Source: Viola odorata (lineage: Eukaryota; Streptophyta; Magnoliopsida; Malpighiales; Violaceae). From it: 64,000 nt of DNA. The notes under the pieces are model-generated. The model had not been told where the DNA came from. It did not search any database and saw only the letters and a program-made list of their open reading frames with translations. Positions 1 through 10,577 of this stretch are shown here, piece after piece. Made by a program: the position numbers and the translations under genes. The stretch's first letter is position 1, and each line of letters opens with the position of its first letter. Location of the stretch: assembly GCA_963691705.1 (NCBI GenBank), contig OY829542.1:33032579-33096578 (forward strand), given 5' to 3'.

Positions 1-206
1 TTGGCTAAGACTTAGCCGAACGCCTTCATGGTTTGCTAGGGTTGGGCGCGCTGTTCCTCACGGTATGCCCGAGCGAAGCATGAACGCATGTAGTCCATCT
101 CTCCCTTGCTGCCAAGTCGCGCTCTTCAGTTCTAAGGCTCTTCAATAGGGTGGCTGCTAAGGCTTTGCTCCGAGTGAAGTATCTGTGAGCATTGGTGCTC
201 ATATCA
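1..206. mobile_element. Right end of an unidentified element (probably LTR type) cutting the Athila-like 5' LTR
   Basis: No coding sequence is visible. The block has no match in the complete 3' LTR copy downstream, where homology begins at base 207. It ends in CA, and the next five bases, GTATG (207-211), equal the bases at the matching place in the intact LTR (4353-4357). This is what the right edge of a nested LTR element plus its target duplication would look like. The left edge lies outside the window, so this is inference. Confidence 0.4.
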
Positions 207-900
207 GTATGAGGGGTATTTACTTGGTCTAAGCTGAAAGAAGGAACTGAACTAGACTATCATCCCATCCCAAGGCCTTGAGAAGGGCCGACCTAGGTGA
301 CAGCTGGGTCAAGTGCCAGACTAGACTAGACTTGAGGATGACGAATTACTCTCACGTCTAGAAGAAGGACCTCACTGATTTTAATCAATCTCTTGAGCTT
401 TTCCATAAGTTTCTGATTCCTTTGTTGAAGGCTCCGCATAGCCAAAGCAAAGTGGCGGGTTAGAATCTTAGGATGAGCTTAGGAAGATTAGGGTGTTTAA
501 AATGAAGTGATTCTTTTAATTCACTTTTGTAAAAGGTTAGGGAATCTAGTGTGAACTGGTTCCACAACTTCTTCTATGAAACCGTTTTGAAAATACTTTT
601 ATCAATGATCAACTAGCATGGAATTGTCACCACATAAGGATCTCTACTAGGGATTTTCTTTCTCTTCTGTATTTCTTTATTTCACTACTGTTTTCTTTTA
701 TGCAATCTTATTTTCGTGCTTATTGTTTCTCAACCAATCAAACTCTCAACCCTTGGCTGATTCTTGTCATTTACAGGAGGAATAAAGATCAGACCGATTT
801 GTCCCTGTGTTCGAACCTCTTGCCGCTATGCACAAATCCTTTTTGCTACTTAGTGATGAGTTGTAATCTTTTTATTTATGATCGGATTCGACACCCGTCA
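207..900 (+). repeat. Truncated 5' LTR of an Athila-like non-autonomous element
   Basis: This stretch is nearly identical to 4353-5046; I count about eight substitutions by eye in 690 bp. It ends in CCGTCA, followed after a short spacer by a tRNA-Asp type primer site. The first ~950 bp of the LTR, present in the downstream copy, are absent here and replaced by bases 1-206. The short ORF at 700-903 lies in the LTR and is not a gene. Confidence 0.8.
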
Positions 901-905
901 TAAAT

Positions 906-923
906 TGGCGCCGGTGCCGGGGA
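906..923 (+). other. Primer binding site, tRNA-Asp type
   Basis: TGGCGCCGGTGCCGGGGA lies five bases after the LTR end. It differs by one base from the complement of the 3' end of plant tRNA-Asp, the primer used by Athila and related gypsy elements. It fixes the orientation of the element as plus. Confidence 0.8.
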
Positions 924-980
924 CAACGGTGTACTGATTTTTGTTTTTCTTGTTTGTGACAATTTTTAGTTTTCTTTTTT

Positions 981-1871
981 ATGAGAAATTTCAATCATTT
1001 TTCTCAATCAGCCCCTATTCCTCAAAGTTTTGATGCAGGAGATGTGTCCAGCCATGAAGGATGTTTTGGTCCGCCACAGTGGGGATATGAGCCAAATTAT
1101 AATCCATCCATATGTACTCCTTATCCCACTTGGTGGAACAAACAAAGATTAGATTATGGAGTGCAATCAGTTCCTGATTATCAATATTTCCAGCCTCCGC
1201 AACCTAGCCAAGTACCTACTGTTTCTGAAATTTTAATGAAAACCTTAATTCCATTTATGCAGGAAACAGAGGAGAATTTAGCAAGGTTAGCGAAGCAAAT
1301 GAGAGAACTTGCACTTGAGCAGGAAAGACAGAGATGCATACCTTCAAACTTCCAACCAAATGTGGAATCTGATGCTAGCACTGCCACTTTTGTGAGCAAC
1401 AAAAATCTGCCCGAGCAGTCTGATTCGTCCCAAGGCCTTAGGATGGATGACCCAGAACCAGAAACAAGCCCAGAAAATTCAGCAGAAGTTGCCACTCAAC
1501 CAAAGCAGTCCAATCAGACCCAAACTCATTCCAGCACGTCACTAGAGCAGGAGACGAAGTTTGTGGACACTTGTTGTAGCATCGAGCTGGAGGAGGATGT
1601 GAGGAAGATTGAGGAAGAAATCAAAGTGGTTGAGAATCCACAAACGGTTGTGTTTGAAAAGGAAGATTTAAATTTCTTTGATTATATTGATCCCTTTATG
1701 GAATTACCCTCTATTCACAACCATTATTTTATTTTTATTGTGCATGAACCTGAACCAGAATTTGAATCATTTTATGGTTACATGCAGATTTCGTTGCTAG
1801 AGAACCATGCACGAAATGAAATCATTCTCATCAAACTTCGTGCATTCAAAGCATTATGTAGGATTGGTTGA
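981..1871 (+). CDS. ORF of the Athila-like non-autonomous element, function unknown
   Basis: This 296-residue ORF starts 57 bp after the primer site, where gag would start in an autonomous element. I do not recognise a gag, protease or RT domain. The N-terminal third is rich in Pro, Gln, Tyr and Trp. Residues about 85-120 are Glu/Lys/Leu-rich and probably coiled coil, followed by a Ser/Thr/Gln/Glu-rich low-complexity stretch. The C-terminal ~70 residues are more ordered, with many Phe and Ile and a final basic segment. The following untranslated sequence, with a GGGAGGCAACCC motif at about 1922-1933, resembles the region after pol in Athila-like elements. That suggests gag-pol was deleted and this ORF kept or acquired. 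No function can be assigned. Confidence 0.55.
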   Translation: MRNFNHFSQSAPIPQSFDAGDVSSHEGCFGPPQWGYEPNYNPSICTPYPTWWNKQRLDYGVQSVPDYQYFQPPQPSQVPTVSEILMKTLIPFMQETEENLARLAKQMRELALEQERQRCIPSNFQPNVESDASTATFVSNKNLPEQSDSSQGLRMDDPEPETSPENSAEVATQPKQSNQTQTHSSTSLEQETKFVDTCCSIELEEDVRKIEEEIKVVENPQTVVFEKEDLNFFDYIDPFMELPSIHNHYFIFIVHEPEPEFESFYGYMQISLLENHARNEIILIKLRAFKALCRIG

Positions 1872-3377
1872 CAAAGTGACGCTCAATGTCTAGTCCAAGA
1901 CTATAAAGAAGGACGCTGCATGGGAGGCAACCCATGTTCCTTCCGTTTCTGTTTTCATTTTGTTATTTTCGTTTTTATTTCTAGTTAATCTTTTTTTTTT
2001 CTGCATAGTAATGGATTTTTGGAATTTTCCAGTGCATGCCACCCAGCTCTTCCCTAGGCCTAGAGATGAGCAGACCGAAACCTCCAGCTCCTCCCCTACC
2101 ATGATCATTGCCCCCGGGTTTTATCATTTCTTTCCCTCTCTTTTTCATTTTCTGTTCTGTTCCGTTTGTTTGTTTGCTTGTTTGTTGTGCGTGGTTTTTC
2201 TTTCACATTGAGGACAATGTGTCCTTTAAGTGTGGGGGAGAGACACTTTCGTGTTTGTTTGTGTTTTTTGTGTTTTTGTGCATGTTTGTTTTTCTGTTTG
2301 TATGCGTGTTTTTCTGCTGTTTGTTTTTCTGTATTTTCCTTTCTTCTGCATGCTTATTTCAATTATTTTTGCATGTGCTTCTGCTTGTTTTCATTTATGC
2401 ATGAGTCGTTTTTCTTTTCTTGTTGTGTTTCACCCTTTTGTATAGAATTGAAATCCCAAAACTGAACTCATGTAAATACTTGACTTATCAACTCCATTTT
2501 GCAATTCTGAATACTTCTGGCTTTACAACTTGTGCATTTATTTACATAGATGTATGATCAGTTTTGCTGTCCTAGAAAATACCTTGCTAGAGCTAATTTG
2601 TCTTCTCATCCCAAGGCCTAGGGATGAAGATCCTATCCTCTCATTGCTGCTAAGTCTTTTAATTATGCTTGCTTGCGTACCCTTTAATTTTCTTGTGTGT
2701 GTGTGTGCTTTCTCATCATGCCCTCTAGATTGCACGATGTTGGTGGTTCGGCACCATCATCCCATTTTGGAGAAACTTCCAGTCGGTTGTGTGCTAACTC
2801 CCTTTGGTTGGACCGATCATAGCACCATGGTGAGAAATCAAGGTCTGCATGTGCATGTGTTTGAAAAAAAAAGAGAAAAAAAAAAGGGTTGTGGATGAAG
2901 GAAGTTGAAAAGAAAGAAAAGATGGAGATTGCGGAAAGAAGGAAAGAAAAAAAGAAAAAAAAAAAGAAAAGCAGAAAACGAAAAAAAAAAGAAGAAAAAG
3001 AAGGAAGAGAAGAAAAAGAAAAAAATAGAATAAAAGAAGCCTTTGGCTCACTATTTGTTTTAATTTCTGTTCTTTAATTATTGTATGTGCTTTTAAATTA
3101 TTTTTCATGAGTGTCAGCGGCAGTGATTGGATTTAGAGTCGAAGGAGGAGAAGACAGAGGCCCTAGGATTTTATTTCCTGGTTGAACAGCATGCTATCAT
3201 GCCCCTGTCTGAATATTTGTGCAATTGTGATGATTGGAGTATTTAGCATTGCTTGATTGAGATGGTTTCTGAAGTATTTGTGGGAGTTCAGTCCAGGGGT
3301 TGATTTTCTGTTCAAAGGGGGTGGTGTCTGTGTGTTTTCTGTGTCTGTTCTTAGTTCATGCTTAAGGGCAAGCATGA
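1872..3377 (+). other. Non-coding internal region of the Athila-like element
   Basis: No gene is supported here. The region contains T/G-rich sequence, an internal polypurine-like TTTAAGTGTGGGGGAG (2225-2240), a strongly purine-rich block (about 2862-3030) and a palindromic CATCCCAAGGCCTAGGGATG (2609-2628). ORFs called in the low-complexity parts on either strand are composition artefacts. Confidence 0.7.
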
Positions 3378-3396
3378 TTTAAGTGTGGGGGTAAAA
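3378..3396 (+). other. Polypurine tract before the 3' LTR
   Basis: TTTAAGTGTGGGGG followed by TAAAA directly precedes the TG that starts the 3' LTR. The same core occurs at 2225-2240. This phrase is typical of the 3' ends of Athila-like gypsy elements (family knowledge). Confidence 0.6.
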
Positions 3397-5046
3397 TGAT
3401 TGATGGTTTATTTTGGATGTTTTATTGTCTCCTTTATTATTAATTGAGATAATAATTATGCTACTTTAAGCTCTTTTGCTTCCTTTCTCTATAAACAGCC
3501 TTTGGTACATCAATCTGAAGGAAAGGAGCAGAAAGCTTGAAGATCAGAGCTTAAATCAATCATTTGGTGATGGAGTTTCATTTTCAGCTTTGCTGCCTTG
3601 AATCTGGTCCATTCGTCCCAAGGCCACTTCACCATTTTGCCGAAATCAGCTCTCCTCTAGGCCTCCACAAGAAGCAACCTAACGGAATTCCAGCTGGACT
3701 TGCACTCGCCATGAATCCGCGTGCCGGGTTTGTTTATTCTCTAGTGCATTTCCTGTCTTCTTGGGACTCATTTTTATCAGACACAAGACTTCTTGGGCCA
3801 CTCCTTGTTATTCTCATGAGCTTACAAACATCTTTGGAAGAATGAAACAACATTCTTCTTGATTTTGAGAGAATTTCCCCACTAGTTTACAAGCACTTTG
3901 AAGACAAGATTTTGGGAGCTTGTGAGCTAGTGTTGACTGACCTTGGAGAGGAGCATGCAGGCAGATGAAGGACCATTTAAGATAGCAAGTTCGGACTGAG
4001 GAGAGGAGAGGACAGAAGGGGCAACGAGTGGAGAAAATCAGCACTCCACATTTTCCAGATTTTCCAGCTTTTTGTATTTTCGGTTTTGCACTTCTTGTAT
4101 CATTTTCCATTATGTTTTGTAACTAAAAACCTCCATTCTTGGTAGGGATCTGGTGGTTGATAATTCCAGTAGGTTGTGAGACTCTTTGATCTTCAATAAA
4201 AGCGTTTTCATATTTCTCTCCTTCTTGTTTTAACTCCAATTTGTTCTTGTTGAATTTAGGCTTAGCTAACCTATGTTTTAACTTGAATGATTTCAGTCAG
4301 TTCTCTTGTGATTAAATCACTCTTAGAGAACAGTAGTAGATGATTCAGCAGGGTATGAGGGGTATTTACTTGGTCTAAGCTGAAAGAAGGAACTGAACTA
4401 GACTATCATCCCATCCCAAGGCCTTGAGAAGGGCCGACCTAGGTGAGAGCTGGGTCAAGTGCCAGACTAGACCAGACTTGAGGATGACGAATTACTCCCA
4501 CGTCTAGAAGAAGGACCTCACTGATTTTAATCAATCTCTTGAGCTTTTCCATAAGTTTCTGATTCCTTTGTTGAAGGCTCCGCATAGCCAAAGCAAAGTG
4601 GCGGGTTAGAATCTTAGGATGAGCTTAGGAAGATTAGGGTGTTTAAAATGAAGTGATTCTTTTAATTCACTTTTGTAGAAGGTTAGGGAATCTAGTGTGA
4701 ACTGGTTCCACAACTTCTTCTATGAAACCGTTTTGAAAATACTTTTATCAATGATCAACTAGCATGGAATTGTCACCACATAAGGATCTCTACTAGGGAT
4801 TTTCTTTCTCTTCTGTATTTCTTTATTTCACTACTGTTTTCTTTTATGCAATCTTATTTTCGTGCTTATTGTTTCTCAACCAATCAAACTCTCACCCCTT
4901 GGCTGATTCTTGTCATTTACAGGAGGAATAAAGATCAGACCGATTTGTCCCTGTGTTCGAACCTCTTGCCGCTATGCACAAATCCTTTTTGCTGCTTAGT
5001 GATGAGTTATAATCTTTTTATTTATGATCGGATTCGACACTCGTCA
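3397..5046 (+). repeat. 3' LTR of the Athila-like element
   Basis: About 1650 bp running from TGATTGATGG after the polypurine tract to the terminal CTCGTCA. The last 694 bp repeat 207-900. The LTR ends inside a run of G that belongs to the Tat LTR, so the element inserted into that LTR. The length fits Athila-like LTRs. The start is inferred from the polypurine tract because the 5' copy is truncated. Confidence 0.65.
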
Positions 5047-5270
5047 GGGGGGTATTTATATGCTATCAAGACCCGGTAACCTGGGTAGGTTGATTCCGCG
5101 GACAACTTCAAATTCCGGGTGTGGGAAATGCGCCATGTGCTACCGAGTGGGCCCCCTCGCTGACGTCGTCCACACCCCGTTAGCAGTGAAGATGAGGTAC
5201 CGGGTAAACTGAAGATTTCTGACCTCGTGTAAAGACTAAAATGCCCAGGGGCGGTACTTTTGGATTATCA
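5047..5270 (-). repeat. Remnant of the Tat 3' LTR
   Basis: This matches 34260-34483 in the 5' LTR. On the minus strand it starts TGATAATCC at 5270. The remaining 243 bp of the LTR were displaced by the Athila-like insertion in the G run at 5047. A TATAAATA-type box (minus strand) lies just inside the G run, so this part contains the LTR promoter. Confidence 0.8.
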
Positions 5271-5573
5271 AAAGCCTAACTAAAAATAAGCTCGAGTGTT
5301 CACCAAGGGCTTCCACTACCCAATTCATCGAGGACTCCTGTTCTTCTCCTTCTCTGTAGGCAGGCTTTTTATGGTGCATTAAACGTCTTTTAACCATCAC
5401 GAGGCATTTCACGTCTTCCCAATGGCTACTTTTATGACCGTTGTACTACTTTATCTTGTTTAACTTTTCTAGACGACGTTTATGTGCCTATAAATTGGCT
5501 CTTTTTTTTCTTTTGAATTTCTCATTCAACCCATACCTTCTTCTTTTTACTCATTTTCTCCCTTTATGTTATC

Positions 5574-5934
5574 ATGGATGAGCAAACCAAAGGAGAGTCT
5601 CTGTTCATAATTGTCGGGATAAAGAGAAACTTTGTTAACCATATTGCTGCAATCCAAAATATGAACTGCATCACTGAAGCAGAAATCCGCTACCTAGAGG
5701 ACATCGCATATCTGATGGTAACTAAGAAGAGAGTTGATAACGAAGGTAGATAATGATGCCTTAAAGGTTGTATCTTCTCTTGGCGATTGTCTTCTTCACA
5801 CAGAGGTTTCCATCAACATGCTTCGCAGTAAGAAGATTCTACTAGAAAGTTATCTTCAAGGTATTAGGCCTATCTCTATTGAGCTAGGGAACGTTGCACG
5901 CAGTCTAGGGGACATTCCATCTTCTAGCAACTAG
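5574..5934 (+). pseudogene. Small antisense ORF of the Tat element, frameshifted
   Basis: An ATG at 5574 opens 59 codons. The reading frame then continues in a different frame from about 5734 to the stop at 5932-5934, together about 115 residues. A CTATAAATT box lies about 85 bp before the ATG, so it looks like a small gene with its own promoter, transcribed against the retrotransposon. The product is Leu/Ile/Ser-rich with heptad-like spacing. I recognise no domain. The single frameshift near 5740 makes it a likely pseudogene. Confidence 0.4.
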
Positions 5935-6324
5935 TTAGCGGTTTATCCCTTCTTCTTCTTCTTTTATTATGATGTCGTATGGCTGGCAATAATATGATAA
6001 GTGAATTCCACTTAAAACCCAAGATTTTTCCTTTTGATCCATATCAGTACCAAAATTTACTCCGGAAAGAAGAAATCCGGTCTTTGTCATTTTGTGGGAG
6101 ACTAGGAAATTTCAACTCTCTCATTTTCCCTTGTGCTCCTTTATTTAAAAGAAAACTAAGAACTCGTAGCCTTTTTCTAATACAATTAATGGCCGAAGCG
6201 CTTTCTCTTCCAGAATATCAATCATAATTCCCAATTTACAAGACAATTTACTTTGCAGGTGGAAAACCAATCAATGACTTCTCGGTTGGGACAAACGGCC
6301 TCGCACGAGTAATGACAATCTAGA

Positions 6325-6581
6325 GGCTATAAATACTCTCTCATTTCTGAAATTAATTCTTCAAACTTTTCCCTTACTAATCTCAGAAAACCATTCATAA
6401 AAGAAGAATGCGCAAAAGTCTATCACAGAAGTCCAAAGGCTGTAAATACTTTTTCTCTTTTGAAATGAAACCTTCAAACTCTTCCCTCTACTCTCATCAT
6501 ACTATGAGGTTGTTCCCATGCCAATCCAAGAAATCCATTCATAAAAGAAGAATGCGCAAACGTCTATCAAAGAAGTCTAAT
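6325..6581 (+). repeat. Tandem duplication of a promoter and start-codon segment
   Basis: Unit 1 (6325-6437) and unit 2 (6438-6581) both run from GGCT(A/G)TAAATACT through a C/T-rich leader to AAAGAAGAATGCGCAAA and the next codons. Unit 2 is 31 bp longer. The two ATG codons (6408 and 6552) are 144 bp apart, so they remain in frame. Confidence 0.7.
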
Positions 6582-6923
6582 TTTTCAAAGGTCAAGGCAG
6601 CTGAAAACTTCAAAAACATGTTTTTTGAGACGTTTGGGGTTCCCCTCGATTCAGTGTCCTTCAATCCTTCTTTTGCACCCCAGAGGACCGATCCTCTCTT
6701 TCCCCATCTTGATGACGCAAGGTTGCGTACTCGTTTTGATGGTCCCGAGATTCCTCCCTTGAAAGAGGATGTAGGAGCTTCTTCTTCTAAGGGACAAGAG
6801 AAAAATGAAAACAATAACCCCAGACTAGAGGATAACAACGAGATGAAGAAGAAGGGCATGATGAGTCCACCACTTCCAGAGGGGGAACCTCATACTCTAT
6901 CTTTCCTAGTTGATGAGGATTAA
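6408..6923 (+). CDS. Antisense ORF of the Tat element, function unknown
   Basis: This 171-residue ORF starts at the first of two duplicated start segments. The ancestral start is probably the second ATG at 6552, giving 123 residues. The first 48 codons come from the duplicated leader and are basic (Lys, Arg, Ser). The rest has a Phe-rich patch around residues 65-90 followed by an acidic, low-complexity Glu/Asn/Lys C-terminus. A CTATAAATA box sits at 6328-6336. No known domain is recognised. It lies between Tat integrase and 3' LTR, on the strand opposite to the retrotransposon genes, where Tat-type elements such as Grande are known to carry antisense genes. Confidence 0.45.
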   Translation: MRKSLSQKSKGCKYFFSFEMKPSNSSLYSHHTMRLFPCQSKKSIHKRRMRKRLSKKSNFSKVKAAENFKNMFFETFGVPLDSVSFNPSFAPQRTDPLFPHLDDARLRTRFDGPEIPPLKEDVGASSSKGQEKNENNNPRLEDNNEMKKKGMMSPPLPEGEPHTLSFLVDED

Positions 6924-7523
6924 GTTCAAGGTTTACCCTACTTGGTGGACCTTCGTAAGTTTTTGATGATATGTTTCCTTATTTTTCTTGTTGTAGATAT
7001 TAAAAAATATTATGTTTCTCGTTCCCTTTGTCTCTATGCTTTCCTTTCCCACCTATTATCTATGAATAAATTAGAACTCAAAAGAATTCGGCCTCTCTTT
7101 CCCGGTATCCTAATTCGAACCATTCCGGCATCGTAAACGATTCAAGCCTAACTAAAACGAAACCGGTGCTACTAGCGTATTTTTACTCGAATTTAAACGG
7201 ACGAAATCACGCTAACTAACTGCCATGAATAATCATCTCCTTGATTTATGCTAAACTTTCAGGCTTTTCTTCGAATTTTCACAATTCAACCTCTTCCACC
7301 AAAGGGTCACCTCATTTATTTCTTATTCCACGTGTCACAATCTCTTGCTTTTATCACTTAAAGCTCATAAGTTCTTAACATCCTCGTGCTTCCCAATTTC
7401 CTTTGTCATTCTCTTCTCTAGGATTTTACCGTTGCAACCCTAATTAATCATTCCGATCCAGCGATCCTTTCCATTCGCATTTTACTCTTCAAGGTACCCT
7501 AATTCTTGCTTCTTTTTCTTTTC

Positions 7524-7555
<32 letters not shown>

Positions 7556-7692
7556 TTTCTTCCTCTATAATATCTGATATCATGTACCACGCCAGATCTT
7601 CTCTATATCCATAAAATCCCATGGATCTAAAAATAGAAATAGATCTAGTATAATCACCGATGCCCTTACTTTACAATATCAAATAACAAACT
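6924..7692 (+). other. Spacer between antisense ORFs
   Basis: No convincing gene is visible. It includes a pyrimidine-rich TTTTCTTC-type run at about 7503-7566 and may hold the 5' leader of the next antisense gene. Short ORFs here lack support. Confidence 0.5.
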
Positions 7693-9922
7693 GTGGCATC
7701 TCCGTCCCAAACATTTATACCCTTAGCGCTGCTAATAAAACCCCATCGCTTGTATAGTTCTTTAAAAGGGAATCGTAGAATTTTATATACTAAAATATTT
7801 TCATATGGTTTTCGCCTTCCCCTTCATACTCTAATCTCTAATATGCTAAATCAGTTTGAACTTAACCCTGCTCAAATAACCCCTCACTCCTGGCCCGAAA
7901 TCTATGCTTTTATTCGTATTTGCTAGTTGAAAGGTGTTGATTTTCCTTCCGTCCCCTTGCTTTGCAAGTTCTTTCAATTAAACTGCCACAAAAATTTAGT
8001 TGATATCATTCCCCGCTTCGATGATCCCCTTGCTCAACCTTTTGTGGAAAATTTCCATGAGTTCGACATGATGGTAGCAGGGGCAGAGGCAGAGGAATGG
8101 AAGGATAGGTTTTTTATTATCGAACTACCTAGACACCAATGGCGTTCCGGTTTTAATTGAAAGATTACTAATAAAACCTAGAGAAACCCTGGCTTTCTAG
8201 GCCGGATGGACAATGATCATGCTACCATATTACAGGGCGTGCGGATGCCTTTTCATACCTTTAATTTTGCTAAGGACATGCCTTTGGCAGAATGTATCGT
8301 GGGTAAGTCTCTGCCCTTCCCTTTTACTCCTGATTATTCTATTTCTTAACCTACAATAATTTTTCTCCTCCCAGAACTTACTGAAGAACGTTGCCAGGAT
8401 AACACAGACAGGCCATCTGGCCCTAGTGCCTCGCAAGTTGTGAGTGTTTTCGGTACAAACTGTGCTTCCTGTTAAGAAAATGAGATCTAGTAAAGCTTTC
8501 AATAGGACTGCAACTTTTCTCTCCACTTGGCTGCCTACACGCGAGCAAGGTACTAGCTCTCGCCCTGTCCCGGAAACACTCCTGCCTACTTTTGAAGTAA
8601 AAACTGAGCCTAGAAACATTTCTCTATTTCTGCCTTCCCCTCCTGCTATATCCGTATTCCAATTTTCTGACGATATGAACCAAGAAGAGAGTCATCTGGA
8701 AGCCTCCAAAGCTCATAGGATGTTGATAAGAGAAAAATGGAAAGCTTTACTCGCAGGACACAAAGTTGGTCCTCCCCTATATGCCTTAAAAGGTCCCAAC
8801 TTCCCAAACCTGTCCATCTTATCCGGAGCAGAAGGGACTTCGACTGAAGCAATTCCTGGTCAACCAACGAAACATCCTATTCCTGTAGATATTTTTATTA
8901 CAAAGGAGGTTCCTACCATGTCCTTAGCGGGTTCGAATCCGGAGCAGGCTTCTATGCCTCCTTTACTGATTAGCTCTTCCGTTCCAGCTTCGATAACTGC
9001 TTCTTCCATTGCAATCATGGGTACCTCCACCAGTATTGCCACAGGTTTTTCTTCTCTATCAGTCGCCAACCTCGTGCGGCAATAGTGGCGACTGATAGAG
9101 AAGAAAAACATGTGGCTGAACTCTACGCGGCCTCTGCCTTCTCACCTTGTCGACAATCTTCCTCCCTCAAACTCTTAACGTACTTCTACAGCCGAAATTT
9201 TTTCTCAAAAGGAGGAGGAATTTCAAACATTATCTCCCGAGGCCCACTATTTTCAACTTCAGAATGAACTTCTCTCCGTCTCTCATGGCTTGCGTTATAC
9301 TATGGAGGCAACCAAAGCTAAAATACAATGCTTGACTAGTACCGTCGACAACCAAAAATCCCAACTTGTTCGGAGCCAAGCTAGGGTTCAGAAGCTAACG
9401 CAACTCCAGAACGGTACTCAAAAGGAGCTAGATAACTGTCAAATCAAATTTCCCAAGAAAGAAAGAGAAAGACAACTTAGAATTGAGGTTTTGGAGGCGG
9501 AATTGGCAGCAAAAGAGAAGAAGATCTCCCTTCTTGAGGAAGGGATGTCTGCTAAAGACGAGGAATTGGCTAAAATTCCTCGTAAAATGGCGTGGTGGCG
9601 AAAGAGGATTGCGCGAGCCATGAATGCTGGATTTATGGACTACTATGGGTAGATTAATTTCAATCCTAAGGAGATTTCCCAATATACCCATAAGAGGATG
9701 GCGGAGATTGATGAAAGTAAAGCTGGGTTTTCTTCATCTGAGGAAGAAATACCGGATGATGACGAAGGTGATGAAGATCAATCCTTATCTGACGTCCCAG
9801 AAGGCGAGGAGGTTGAAGACATGGAGGTTGATTCTGACCTTGAACCGGAAGGGACTGTGGATCTCAGAATAGAGAACCTCACCGGATCTGACCCACCACC
9901 TCCTATTCCTCCCTCTTCTTAG
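7693..9922 (+). pseudogene. Antisense 'putative gypsy-type transposon' gene 1, broken
   Basis: Residues encoded at about 7780-8000 read as the plant Transposase_28-like domain (PF04195, 'putative gypsy type transposon'): a GFRLPLH motif, then PAQITPHSW and a GV-x-F-P-S segment. One stop interrupts the domain at about 7924. A probable exon runs to a GTAAGT donor near 8300, and the next starts after CAG near 8372. A Ser/Pro/Thr-rich linker follows (8444-9085), then a Lys/Glu-rich coiled coil (9290-9652) and a very acidic C-terminus (9698-9922). At least three frame changes are needed, and a 24-bp inverted repeat interrupts it at 9045-9109. It resembles the second copy at 10578-13006. The domain call is from motif memory, not a search. 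Confidence 0.55.
9045..9109. repeat. Perfect 24-bp inverted repeat (hairpin)
   Basis: Arms 9045-9068 and 9086-9109 are perfectly complementary, with a 17-base loop. Pairing extends about six more bases with one mismatch. It lies at the end of the open frame that closes at 9085, and the second arm restarts a copy of the same codons on the other strand. A fold-back replication error is a simple explanation. Confidence 0.85.
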
Positions 9923-10577
9923 TGATTTCGATTTTTTGTATTTGTTTGAACAAGTGCGCTTTGTTTTTAAAGACTATGCCACGGCTAAGTACCTTCTTCA
10001 TATTATTCTTCCAACTTATCATGACTGGATAGAAAGAGGAATCCTCCAATTATATAGGAGGATTCCATACAAAGGAAATTTTAAAAGATAACTGGGAGAG
10101 GACAAACCGGACTCAAAGAATCATTTTAATTCTAGAATAAATTTCGCGCTAAAAGGGATTCCAAATTTCCTTTAAAACTTTCCTTGTTTTGTAAAGAGGA
10201 AAAACTTTTTTCTTTACAAACCATTAAATGCTTCAAAACCCCTAATAAATGCGATTTGTGGAAGGAATGATGATAAGCACGAGTGCCTCCCCCTTTTTTT
10301 TATGAATAGTAGTACCGTTTATATGCGACCTTTGTGTTACTTTCAAACCACCATCTGGCACATGGAGACCGATTGGACAGCCGCATCGTTTTGACGTCTA
10401 GGGTTTTTAAATAATATCCCTACTTCTTTATATTTCTCTTTTACTCTCCTGTTTCTCATAATCTCCTTTACCTTCTCTTTTCACTGCGCCGCTCAAGTTT
10501 TTCCAGAAAACTTTCACCTTTCTTTTACTCTTTCGATTCTAAACTATTTCCTTCTCTATTTTCTTGTTCTAACCACA
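9923..10577 (+). other. Spacer and probable promoter of antisense gene 2
   Basis: This is AT-rich with no supported gene. A short inverted repeat, AGGAATCCTCC with its partner GGAGGATTCC, occurs at about 10038-10070. T/C-rich sequence with TATA-like words precedes the ATG at 10578. Confidence 0.45.

Noticed and set aside
700..903. 67-residue ORF, repeated at 4846
   Set aside because: It lies in both LTR copies, has no domain and no conserved coding pattern.
2794..3108. ORFs on both strands around 2.8-3.1 kb
   Set aside because: Pure poly-Phe/Leu or poly-Lys/Glu readings of a purine tract.
7693..9922. Two short ORFs at 9085-9335 as separate genes
   Set aside because: They arise from the fold-back repeat and frame breaks of antisense gene 1.
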